Shown: positions 1 through 5,377 of the stretch, one piece after another
Numbering within the stretch: position 1 is the first letter of the stretch
Layout of the letters: every line of letters starts with the position of its first letter
NCBI GenBank assembly: GCA_002379855.1
Contig: DFUX01000070.1
Location: 1 to 5,383 of the forward strand
Direction: 5' to 3'
DNA length: 5,383 nt
DNA from: Cloacimonetes bacterium UBA4175
GTDB lineage: Bacteria > Cloacimonadota > Cloacimonadia > Cloacimonadales > Cloacimonadaceae
Program-made: the position numbers and the translations under genes
The notes under the pieces: generated by a model
Told to the model about the DNA's origin: nothing
Seen by the model: only the letters and a program-made list of their open reading frames with translations
Databases searched by the model: none

Positions 1-573
1 TTCATGATCCAGGGCGGAGACCCCAACACCAAAGATGCAGACCGCTCCAACGATGGCATGGGAGGCCCCGGCTACAAGTTTGAAGATGAATGCTACACCA
101 TAGGCGAACCCATCACAGGCAAGGTGACCGATGAGGATACCGCCATGTTGGTCTGGACCAAGCTTATCGTGCCTTACATGCAATCCAGCCAGAATCCCCA
201 AAGCGAGATCTTCGATATCGTCAAAGCCGTGCAGGAAAAACAAAGCCTTGAGCCGATCTATGGCAAGACCGTGGAATGGTATCAAGACCGCACCGGTTAC
301 AAGCAACCCCTCCATAGCCAAATCCTCAAAGCCAAGGTCTTATACTCCTACATCTGTATGGCAAACTCCGGACCTAACACCAATGGCTCCCAGTTCTTCA
401 TCGTAACCAAGCAGCCCGGAACTCCCTGGCTGGATGGCAAGCATACAGTGTTTGGCAAAGTGACCTCGGGTATGGATGTAGTTCACAAGATCGAAAAGCT
501 GGAAAGAGATAGCCGGGACAATCCCAATCCGGGCAAAGAAGCCTTCATCAACTCCATAGAAATAATCAAATAG
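1..573 (+). CDS. Cyclophilin-type peptidyl-prolyl cis-trans isomerase, 5'-truncated by window edge
   Basis: The product catalyses cis-trans isomerisation of Xaa-Pro bonds during protein folding. The window opens inside the gene: codon 1 (Phe) and the ATG at base 4 form the cyclophilin FMIQGGDP motif, so that ATG is internal and the true start lies upstream. Numbering from the Met at base 4, visible landmarks are GGPGYKFEDE (20–29), MANSGPNTNGSQFF (119–132) and PWLDGKHTVFGKV (141–153). The last contains the Trp and His that match W121 and H126 of human CypA. The catalytic Arg (R55 in CypA) would lie upstream and cannot be checked. About 88 residues (30–117) separate the FEDE and MANSG motifs, against about a dozen in CypA, so a large insertion sits in the fold. 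Any signal peptide would also be outside the window. The stop is TAG at 571–573, nine bases before the next gene. Confidence 0.93.
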   Translation, partial: FMIQGGDPNTKDADRSNDGMGGPGYKFEDECYTIGEPITGKVTDEDTAMLVWTKLIVPYMQSSQNPQSEIFDIVKAVQEKQSLEPIYGKTVEWYQDRTGYKQPLHSQILKAKVLYSYICMANSGPNTNGSQFFIVTKQPGTPWLDGKHTVFGKVTSGMDVVHKIEKLERDSRDNPNPGKEAFINSIEIIK

Positions 574-582
574 GCGTTCACC

Positions 583-1032
583 GTGTCCCGCACTTCAGAA
601 TCAGCACTACAGCAGGAGATCCAGGCCTGGATCAGACAAAACCAATATGTGTATCTGGCCACGGTGGACAAAAAGCAGCCCCACGTGCGGCCGATAGTCC
701 TGTTCCTGCATGACGACCGCTATTTTATGGCGACCTTCAGCGGGGATTCCAAAGTTGGCCAGATAGCCGGCAATAAATGGGTGGAAATCTGCGTTCCCCT
801 GCATGAGGACGGCAATACCGGTTACATCCGGCTGACCGGGACAGCCCGTATTGTAAGCAATCCCTCTTTGAGGGCGGAGGCGGCGGAGTTGTGCTATTTC
901 TTCGACGAGTATTTCAACGGACCCGACGATCCGGATTACGCGCTGATCGAGTTTGAGCCCAATTATGCCGAGTATCTGCGCCCGGGAGAAAGGTGCAGCC
1001 AGTCCTGCAACATGAACAGGTATTCCGGATAA
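583..1032 (+). CDS. Pyridoxamine 5'-phosphate oxidase family (FMN-binding split barrel) protein
   Basis: This 149-residue protein has the look of small split-barrel flavoproteins. An N-terminal helix (about 5–20) leads into YVYLATVDKKQPHVRPI (22–38), then a strand-rich core with FLHDDRYFMATF (41–52), VEICVPL (67–73) and YIRLTGTARIV (81–91), and a C-terminal YALIEFEPNYAEYL (119–132). Such proteins usually dimerise and bind FMN, sometimes F420 or haem. The true substrate is unknown, and most of these small members are not pyridoxamine phosphate oxidases. The start is GTG at 583; the next in-frame Met (residue 49) lies inside the barrel, so GTG is preferred despite only a weak AGG at 572–574. 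Two cysteines (138, 141) lie in the short C-terminal tail. It follows the cyclophilin by 9 bases and precedes the next gene by 14, consistent with one transcript. No signal peptide is seen, so it is probably cytoplasmic. Confidence 0.85.
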   Translation: MSRTSESALQQEIQAWIRQNQYVYLATVDKKQPHVRPIVLFLHDDRYFMATFSGDSKVGQIAGNKWVEICVPLHEDGNTGYIRLTGTARIVSNPSLRAEAAELCYFFDEYFNGPDDPDYALIEFEPNYAEYLRPGERCSQSCNMNRYSG

Positions 1033-1036
1033 GATC

Positions 1037-1041
1037 AGGAG
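1037..1041 (+). promoter_or_regulatory. Ribosome binding site fixing the start of the 65-residue gene
   Basis: AGGAG lies five bases before the ATG at 1047. It supports that start over an in-frame upstream ATG at 993, which would place 18 extra residues inside the preceding gene. Confidence 0.7.
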
Positions 1042-1046
1042 CGCGC

Positions 1047-1244
1047 ATGAAAGCGATCTTTACATACCATGATGAGCATCTTGGCAAGAGCTACATAGTG
1101 ATTCCCAAGATCAGGGAGCTTTCCAAGGCCCTGGGAAATGTGGTCGTTACTTTTGACAATGGAGACAAACGCACTTTGGCTGTTGACGACACAGAATCTG
1201 CGGTACAGCAGATGCTGGAAGCCATAGAAGCCTTCTATGAGTGA
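1047..1244 (+). CDS. Small conserved-looking protein of unknown function, 65 residues
   Basis: I do not recognise this protein. The ATG at 1047 has a good AGGAG and the frame stays open to TGA at 1242–1244. The sequence looks like a folded small domain rather than noise: a strand-like start (MKAIFTYHDE), a helix around IRELSKALG (residues 21–29), two strand-like segments, VVVTFDNG (31–38) and KRTLAVDD (40–47), and a long C-terminal helix ESAVQQMLEAIEAFYE (49–64). It is acidic overall and has no cysteine, membrane segment or signal peptide. It starts 14 bases after the flavoprotein gene, and its last 8 bases overlap the start of the metal transporter, so it is probably co-translated with both. 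A role linked to either neighbour is only a guess from position. It could also be a small cytoplasmic protein unrelated to transport. Confidence 0.7.
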   Translation: MKAIFTYHDEHLGKSYIVIPKIRELSKALGNVVVTFDNGDKRTLAVDDTESAVQQMLEAIEAFYE

Positions 1245-2037
1245 CCTTGTCGCCACTGCGAACCCTGTGACCCTGGCCCTGCTGGGCACCCTCTTCACCT
1301 GGTTCATGACCGCCCTGGGCTCCAGTCTGGTGCTGTTTTTCAAGACCATCAAGCCCTGGATCCTGGATTCGATGCTGGGCGCCGCGGCGGGTGTGATGAT
1401 CGCGGCAAGCTTTTGGAGCCTGCTCAATCCCGCGATCGAGATGAGCGCCGGTTCTCCCTGGCCCGCGGTAATTGGCTTTCTGGCAGGAAGCGGATTCATG
1501 AGGCTGGTGGATTTGCTGCTGCCACATCTGCACATGGGCCACGACCAGTCCGAAAGCGAAGGATTGAAGACGCCTTGGGGCAAGACAACCCTGCTGTTCC
1601 TGGCTGTAACGCTGCACAACTTTCCGGAAGGACTGGCGGTTGGAGTGGCTTTTGGCGCGGTTGGTTACGGACTGCCGGAATCCTCGCTTGCCAGTGCGAT
1701 TGCGCTGGCTTTGGGGATTGGCATCCAAAACCTTCCCGAGGGCGCGGCAGTGTCCATCCCTTTGCGCAGGGAAGGCATGTCACGCTGGAAAAGCTTCTTC
1801 TGGGGACAGTTTTCGGGTATGGTGGAACCCCTGGGCGGGTTGCTGGGAGCGGGCATGGCGCTAATCGCCCGTCCTCTCTTGCCTTACGCTCTGTCCTTCG
1901 CGGCTGGAGCCATGATCTATGTTGTGGTGGAAGAGGTGATACCGGAGTCACAGCGGGGCGAGAACGCGCACCTCGCCACAATGGGAGTGATACTCGGATT
2001 CACGGTGATGATGGCTTTGGACGTGCTGCTGGGCTGA
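1237..2037 (+). CDS. ZIP family divalent metal transporter, GufA/SLC39A11-like
   Basis: This 266-residue inner-membrane protein is of normal length for bacterial ZIP transporters, which move Zn(II), Fe(II) or Mn(II) into the cytoplasm. Eight hydrophobic segments are visible at roughly 10–34, 44–64, 74–95, 117–140, 148–176, 186–208, 211–232 and 246–265. Helix 4 carries HNFPEG (127–132). Helix 5 carries QNLPEG (164–169), where Gln replaces the His of ZupT-type members, as in GufA/SLC39A11 proteins such as Bordetella ZIP. Further acidic residues are E197 in SGMVEPLGG and E232/E233 in VVVEEVIPE. The loop between helices 3 and 4 has a short His cluster (PHLHMGH, 96–102), a typical metal-sensing or metal-collecting loop. 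The ATG at 1237 overlaps the upstream gene by 8 bases; AGAAG at 1226–1230 may serve as its ribosome site. Metal preference cannot be read from the sequence. No Fur- or Zur-like operator is visible in the window. Confidence 0.93.
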   Translation: MSDLVATANPVTLALLGTLFTWFMTALGSSLVLFFKTIKPWILDSMLGAAAGVMIAASFWSLLNPAIEMSAGSPWPAVIGFLAGSGFMRLVDLLLPHLHMGHDQSESEGLKTPWGKTTLLFLAVTLHNFPEGLAVGVAFGAVGYGLPESSLASAIALALGIGIQNLPEGAAVSIPLRREGMSRWKSFFWGQFSGMVEPLGGLLGAGMALIARPLLPYALSFAAGAMIYVVVEEVIPESQRGENAHLATMGVILGFTVMMALDVLLG

Positions 2038-2053
2038 CTTCTATAGCAGACAA

Positions 2054-2067
2054 GCCTGTCACCAGGC
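2054..2067. terminator. Small hairpin between the two convergent operons, possible weak terminator
   Basis: GCCTG (2054–2058) and CAGGC (2063–2067) form a perfect 5-bp stem with a four-base loop. It lies in the 68-base gap between the ends of the ZIP and deoxyhypusine-synthase-like genes. Neither side has a proper T-run; on the − strand only a short TTGTCT follows. It could weakly stop transcription in both directions, or it may be chance. A second, looser pairing, GATTGG (2074–2079) with CCAATC (2102–2107), spans the − strand stop codon. Confidence 0.3.
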
Positions 2068-2105
2068 AGCCCCGATTGGAGAGACTAAACCCCCGCGCCA
2101 GCCAA

Positions 2106-3038
2106 TCAGCTTGAAGGCGTGCCTTTCAAAAGCTGTTGCACCAGGAGCGGCACCATGATCTCGTGGTGGCCGATAAAGTAGAAACCCTTGCCGCCAGTTT
2201 CCACCGGACGCCTGACCACGTTTTCCATGGCCCTGTAATGCAGGTTCATGTCAAACACCGCGGTTGTGAAGTCTTTTACCTCCCCATACACGTTTCTGGC
2301 CACGGTCAGGGATTTGAGAAACACCTCCGGCAGCAACACCGCGGAGCCCAGATTTATATACACTCCGCCTTTGTTGAGTTCCTTGATCTGCTCACAGAGG
2401 ATGCGGAAGTCGCGCAGGCTGCAGTCGCCGATCGCCTTGCCATCCGCGCAGGGTGTTTGATGCACAATATCCGAGCCAAGGCCGATGTGTGCCGTCACAG
2501 GGATACCGTGCCTGTAAGCTGTGGCTAAAAGGGATATCTCCGGATGGGGCGCGGTGCTGAGGATATGCCGCCCCAGGGCTTCCCCAAAGCCAAGCTGCTC
2601 CTCGCTGCCCTGGGTGATAACCGAGTTGATGCCATGGGTGGTTTCATAGACCATGCCGAAGGAGCCATCCGCCAGGCCCTTGCTCACATCTTCCGAGGTC
2701 TTGCCAAAGAAAGCCAGTTCATAATCGTGGATAGCCACCGAACCGTTGATCACAAAGCACTTTACCGCCCCCACTTCCATCAGTCTGACCAGCAGGGGAG
2801 TCAAGCCGCATTTGATAACATGCCCGCCCAGGGCAATAATGATGGGTTTTCCCTGCGCCATAGCTTGCCTGCACAGGCGCACAAACTCCTTAAAATCCGC
2901 GCCTTTCAGGATATCCGGCATGCTGTCCAGGAGGTCGTCGGCAAGCCTGGCAAAAGCGCCCGGCTCCACCTTGGAAGGCCGGTCTTGCACCGATTTCACC
3001 TTGATCCGGGAGAGGTCTGTTTCTTTATACCTGCTCAC
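2106..3038 (-). CDS. Deoxyhypusine-synthase-like protein of unknown substrate
   Basis: This 310-residue protein resembles a group of bacterial proteins loosely assigned to the deoxyhypusine synthase / DHS-like NAD-binding superfamily. The assignment rests on recall of sequence pattern. From the GTG start, notable blocks are KPIIIALGGHVIKCGL (64–79), VINGSVAIHDYELAFFGKTS (97–115 region), GIPVTAHIGLGSDIVHQ (178–194), GGVYINLGSAVLLPEVFLK (224–242) and NVVRRPVETGGKGFYF (273–288). The Gly-rich strand–loop pieces and repeated His/Asp positions suggest a Rossmann-like nucleotide-binding enzyme. I cannot identify the catalytic lysine motif of true deoxyhypusine synthase with confidence, and bacteria normally lack the eIF5A substrate, so hypusine formation should not be assumed. 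The GTG at 3038 overlaps the queH stop by 4 bases and has GGAGG five bases upstream. A longer open frame to 3152 would run well inside queH. It is the last gene of the − strand run and ends in TGA. Confidence 0.6.
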   Translation of the reverse strand: MSRYKETDLSRIKVKSVQDRPSKVEPGAFARLADDLLDSMPDILKGADFKEFVRLCRQAMAQGKPIIIALGGHVIKCGLTPLLVRLMEVGAVKCFVINGSVAIHDYELAFFGKTSEDVSKGLADGSFGMVYETTHGINSVITQGSEEQLGFGEALGRHILSTAPHPEISLLATAYRHGIPVTAHIGLGSDIVHQTPCADGKAIGDCSLRDFRILCEQIKELNKGGVYINLGSAVLLPEVFLKSLTVARNVYGEVKDFTTAVFDMNLHYRAMENVVRRPVETGGKGFYFIGHHEIMVPLLVQQLLKGTPSS

Positions 3039-3583
3039 CGTTTCCTCCGCAAATAGCGCTCTTCCTCGCTGAAGATGCAGCCGCAGTATTTTTGGCGGTA
3101 CATGCCGCTTTCTTTGGACAGCCTGATACCCTCCTCCCAAAGTGGCCGCCAATCCCGGTAAAAGAAGGGTACCTGATATTTCTCCGCCATCGCGTTAGCT
3201 ATCTCAACGATCCGCTCATGCTTTTGATAGCGGCTGTAAAGCAAGGTAGTGGAGAACGCGTCAAAACCCTGCTCTGAGGCAAGTTTTGCCGTAGCCTCCA
3301 GGCGTGTGGCATAGCAATACTCACAGCGGTCATCAATTTGCTTGACCACATTGGCCACAAACTCCCGGAGGCCATACTCGTCACGCTGGAGCAGTTTGAA
3401 CTGTTCTTGAGCGGCAAAATCTCTCAGCGTTTCCAGGCGCAATTTGTATTCTGTATAGGGGTGGATGTTCGGATTGTACCAAAATGCCGTTACCTCCACC
3501 CCCTCTTCCTTCAGTTGATAATATGGAGCGATCAGGCAGGGCCCGCAACAGGTGTGCAGGAGGAGGCGCTCAGGAACGGACAT
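3035..3583 (-). CDS. queH: Epoxyqueuosine reductase QueH
   Basis: QueH carries out the last step of queuosine synthesis, reducing epoxyqueuosine to queuosine in the anticodon wobble position of tRNAs for Asp, Asn, His and Tyr. It is the cobalamin-independent alternative to QueG and an iron–sulfur metalloenzyme. The 182-residue product has the full family cysteine set: HTCCGPC near the N-terminus (C12, C13, C16), CEYC (C87, C90) and YCGC (C167, C169). FWYNPNIHPYTEY (34–46) and TTLLYSRYQKHE (112–123) are further typical blocks. The ATG at 3583 is chosen because it places HTCCGPC close to the N-terminus, as in the family, and has GGAG four bases upstream. An in-frame ATG at 3622 would only add a basic, unconserved leader. 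Its first 14 bases overlap the end of the PAS gene and its stop overlaps the next start. No preQ1 or other queuosine genes are in the window, so the precursor pathway or salvage must lie elsewhere. Confidence 0.93.
   Translation of the reverse strand: MSVPERLLLHTCCGPCLIAPYYQLKEEGVEVTAFWYNPNIHPYTEYKLRLETLRDFAAQEQFKLLQRDEYGLREFVANVVKQIDDRCEYCYATRLEATAKLASEQGFDAFSTTLLYSRYQKHERIVEIANAMAEKYQVPFFYRDWRPLWEEGIRLSKESGMYRQKYCGCIFSEEERYLRRKR
3044..3048 (-). promoter_or_regulatory. Ribosome binding site deciding the GTG start at 3038
   Basis: On the − strand, GGAGG (3048–3044) sits five bases before GTG (3038–3036), inside the last codons of queH. It supports the 310-residue product and a coupled stop/start of the form GTGA. 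Confidence 0.7.
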
Positions 3584-3905
3584 GATGCTCCATGACCTCT
3601 GGTATCTCGAGCGAAATCTCAACCAAGCCGGCGATTTCCCCGTCTTTATACCAGGGTTGCTGGTAGATCAGTTTCTTCACTCCGTTCTTTTCGATGGTAT
3701 AAACGTTGTTGCCGCCGCTGGCGAGCATGCGCCTGATCTTCTCTATTGAAGCCGGTTTATGGCAGGCGAAAAGGCTTGTGCCGATCAATGCCTCCCCTCC
3801 CTGGGCGGCAAAGGTGGCACAAGCTTTTTCGTTCATTTCCAATATCACGCCTTCCCTGTCGCAGACCGTGATCGCGGCAGGAAAGCTTTTTATCCACTCG
3901 TGCAT
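3570..3905 (-). CDS. Stand-alone PAS domain protein
   Basis: This 111-residue protein is a single PAS domain with no kinase, cyclase or DNA-binding region. Residues 9–20 (PAAITVCDREGV) form the opening β-strand and turn. ILEMNEKACATFAAQGG (21–37) gives the second strand and the helical region, with the common MNEKA motif. The end has strand pairs at VYTIEKNGVKKLIYQQPW (68–85) and GEIAGLVEISLEIP (89–102). PAS folds bind small ligands or cofactors, or mediate protein contact; which applies here is not visible. It contains three Cys (15, 29, 48) and one His next to the last of these (H49). Small PAS-only proteins of this type occur in anaerobes as far as I know, with no settled role. The ATG at 3905 is three bases after the acyl-CoA dehydrogenase stop and has no strong ribosome site of its own, so translation is probably coupled. 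Its end overlaps queH by 14 bases. Confidence 0.85.
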   Translation of the reverse strand: MHEWIKSFPAAITVCDREGVILEMNEKACATFAAQGGEALIGTSLFACHKPASIEKIRRMLASGGNNVYTIEKNGVKKLIYQQPWYKDGEIAGLVEISLEIPEVMEHHVRS

Positions 3906-3908
3906 CGC

Positions 3909-5054
3909 TTAGAATTCTTTGAGCAGATTGGCGGCGACAATTCCCCTCTGGATCTGGTTTGTCCCCTCGTAGATTTGCAGGATCTTGGCATCGCGCATCA
4001 TCTTTTCCACGGGGTATTCCTTCATGTAGCCATATCCGCCCAGGATTTGCACCGCGTCTGTGGTGACCTGCATGGCCACGTCAGAGGCGTAATACTTGCA
4101 CATCGCGGATTCCTTGGAGTAGTTTTTGGCGCCGGCATCTATCATCCTGGCAGTCTGTATCACCAAAGCGCGTGCCGCCTCGATATTGGTAGCCATGTCG
4201 GCAAGCATGAACTGGACTCCCTGGAAAGATGAGATGGGTTTGCCAAACTGATGCCGCTCGAGGGAATATCTCGCCGCGGCTTCATAGGCTCCCCGGGCGA
4301 TACCGACGGCCTGGGCTCCGACCATGGGACGCGATTTGTCGAACACCTTCATCGCGGTGATGAATCCAGTCCCTTCACGCCCCAGGAGGTTTTCGGCAGG
4401 TACGGCGCAATCTTCAAAGATCAGTTCCCGGGTCGCGGAAGCTCGGATACCCATCTTGTTTTCTTTTTTCCCAAAGCTGAAGCCGGGAGTGCCTTTTTCC
4501 ACTATAAAACAGGAGCATCCACGCGCGCCCCTGGTCTTGTCGGTCATGGCAAACACCGTGTAGATACCGGCTTCGCCGCCATTGGTGATCCACTGTTTGG
4601 TGCCGTTGAGCACGTAATGGTCGCCTTCTTTGCGGGCGGTGGTCTCGATGCCACCGGCGTCACTGCCGGCATTGGCTTCGGTGAGCGCAAAAGCGCAGAG
4701 CTGCTCGCCGGATGCGATGATGGGCAGATACTTCTGCTTCTGCTCTTCGCTACCGGAGATCAGGATGGGATACATTCCCAAACCCGTAGCACCAAATGCC
4801 AGGGCTATACCGGCATCCACGGCGCAAAGCTCTTCGGTTACCACGGCCAAGTCCATCACCTTGCCGCTGATCCCATCATACTCTTCCGGAATCAGGATGG
4901 CAAAGAGATCGCTCTGTTTCATCACTTCCACGATGTCCCAAGGGAAAATCCCTTCTTCATCATACTTTTCACTCACTGGCTGCATCTTCTCGATGGCGAT
5001 GCGACGTGCCAGGTCACGCATCTCGATCTGGTCTTCTGTCAAAAAGTAATCCAT
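3909..5054 (-). CDS. Acyl-CoA dehydrogenase (short/medium-chain type)
   Basis: This is a cytoplasmic FAD enzyme that introduces the α,β double bond into acyl-CoA and passes electrons to electron-transfer flavoprotein. At 381 residues it has the standard bacterial length and three-domain layout: a helical N-terminal domain (about 1–120), a β-domain with the FAD/substrate signature ALTEANAGSD (123–132) and QWITNGG (154–160), and a helical C-terminal domain. The C-terminal signature is QILGGYGYMKEYPVEKMMRD (336–355), followed by IYEGTNQIQR. There E363 matches the catalytic base of short- and medium-chain members. RHQFGKPISSFQ (267–278) is the usual FAD-contact stretch. Butyryl-CoA or a similar short chain is the likeliest substrate, but chain length cannot be decided here. 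The ATG at 5054 has AAGGAG eight bases upstream. It heads the − strand run. No etfAB, thiolase or crotonase genes are adjacent in the window, so its partner flavoprotein is encoded elsewhere. Confidence 0.95.
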   Translation of the reverse strand: MDYFLTEDQIEMRDLARRIAIEKMQPVSEKYDEEGIFPWDIVEVMKQSDLFAILIPEEYDGISGKVMDLAVVTEELCAVDAGIALAFGATGLGMYPILISGSEEQKQKYLPIIASGEQLCAFALTEANAGSDAGGIETTARKEGDHYVLNGTKQWITNGGEAGIYTVFAMTDKTRGARGCSCFIVEKGTPGFSFGKKENKMGIRASATRELIFEDCAVPAENLLGREGTGFITAMKVFDKSRPMVGAQAVGIARGAYEAAARYSLERHQFGKPISSFQGVQFMLADMATNIEAARALVIQTARMIDAGAKNYSKESAMCKYYASDVAMQVTTDAVQILGGYGYMKEYPVEKMMRDAKILQIYEGTNQIQRGIVAANLLKEF

Positions 5055-5062
5055 TATTTAAA

Positions 5063-5068
5063 CTCCTT
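5063..5068 (-). promoter_or_regulatory. Ribosome binding site of the acyl-CoA dehydrogenase
   Basis: AAGGAG (5068–5063 on the − strand) lies eight bases before the ATG at 5054. It is the strongest initiation signal in the − strand run and fits the first gene of an operon. Confidence 0.75.
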
Positions 5069-5077
5069 GATCTCATA

Positions 5078-5124
5078 CTTATAGGGTCGTTGATTAAGTT
5101 TTAAAACCAAGCAGTTTATGTCAA
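5078..5124 (-). promoter_or_regulatory. Possible promoter of the acyl-CoA dehydrogenase operon
   Basis: On the − strand, TATAAG (5083–5078) is one base from a consensus −10. TTTAAA (5105–5100) lies 16 bases upstream as a weak −35 (4 of 6). This would give a short leader of under 20 bases. A perfect TTGACA occurs further up at 5124–5119, but the best −10 at a usable distance is only TAAAAC at a 15-base spacing. Both reconstructions are weak, and the host's promoter consensus is unknown. Confidence 0.25.
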
Positions 5125-5156
5125 TACATATTTCACACCCGAAGGCAAATAGCCGC

Positions 5157-5174
5157 CGGAAAGCTGATTTTCCG
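5157..5174. repeat. Short inverted repeat
   Basis: CGGAAA (5157–5162) pairs perfectly with TTTCCG (5169–5174) around the six-base loop GCTGAT. No T-run follows on either strand, so it is not an obvious terminator. An operator or RNA structure in the leader region is possible but unproven. Confidence 0.35.
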
Positions 5175-5203
5175 CCGACAACTGATTTGCAACTTTCGAC
5201 AGC

Positions 5204-5217
5204 CGTTTTGAAAAACG
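5204..5217. repeat. Short dyad with operator-like symmetry
   Basis: CGTTTT (5204–5209) and AAAACG (5212–5217) are exact reverse complements separated by GA. Arms this close together suit a dimeric DNA-binding protein better than an RNA hairpin. The site lies about 150 bases upstream of the acyl-CoA dehydrogenase start. It may also be chance, since the arms are short and AT-rich. Confidence 0.3.
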
Positions 5218-5337
5218 TCCTCTCATAATATACCCTGACGACCTCGCTCCGACGGAGAAAATTCGGAAGGAGCCAATCTCGTAACTGACTGATAACGCTA
5301 TGCATACGAAATCGGTCAAATATTGTCTCTTTCTTTG

Positions 5338-5377
5338 CCGAAGTGTAATACCGGGGAACCGTAGCCGGTACCTTCGG
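5338..5377. repeat. Two-part imperfect hairpin at the window edge
   Basis: CCGAAG (5338–5343) pairs with CTTCGG (5372–5377), and inside it TACCGG (5349–5354) pairs with CCGGTA (5365–5370). The loop is ten bases, and an asymmetric bulge has five bases on one side and one on the other. Twelve exact pairs in 40 bases are unlikely to be chance. There is no T-run after it on either strand, so it is not a standard terminator. It could be a repetitive extragenic element or part of an RNA or repeat continuing past the edge. Confidence 0.5.

Noticed and set aside
1035..1619. − strand open frames opposite the small protein and ZIP genes (194 and 193 codons)
   Set aside because: Both are antisense to well-supported genes, overlap each other in different frames and show no domain.
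2038..2105. Strong intrinsic terminator between the convergent operons
   Set aside because: The only hairpins are a 5-bp stem and a loose 6-bp pairing, with no T-run on either side. It is listed only as a weak candidate.
1413..2114. + strand frame of 233 codons inside the ZIP gene
   Set aside because: It is an Arg/Gly-rich out-of-frame translation of the transporter, typical of GC-rich shadow frames.
2544..3056. + strand open frame of 170 codons opposite the DHS-like gene
   Set aside because: It is antisense to the better gene, His/Gln-rich and without a recognisable domain.
3039..3152. N-terminal extension of the DHS-like protein to an ATG at 3152
   Set aside because: It would lie over 100 bases inside queH. 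The GTG at 3038 has a strong ribosome site and a tight stop/start overlap.
3584..3622. N-terminal extension of QueH to an ATG at 3622
   Set aside because: The extra 13 residues are basic and unlike the family, which places the HTCCGPC motif close to the N-terminus. The ATG at 3583 has GGAG upstream.
4251..5084. Long + strand open frame of 277 codons opposite the acyl-CoA dehydrogenase
   Set aside because: It lies entirely antisense to a gene with complete family motifs, and its translation is low-complexity and unlike any protein I know. It is a shadow frame.
5054..5305. 83-codon − strand frame whose TAA overlaps the dehydrogenase ATG
   Set aside because: The TAATG junction is suggestive of coupling, but the start at 5305 has no ribosome site, the translation has no recognisable pattern, and the strong AAGGAG alone explains dehydrogenase initiation.
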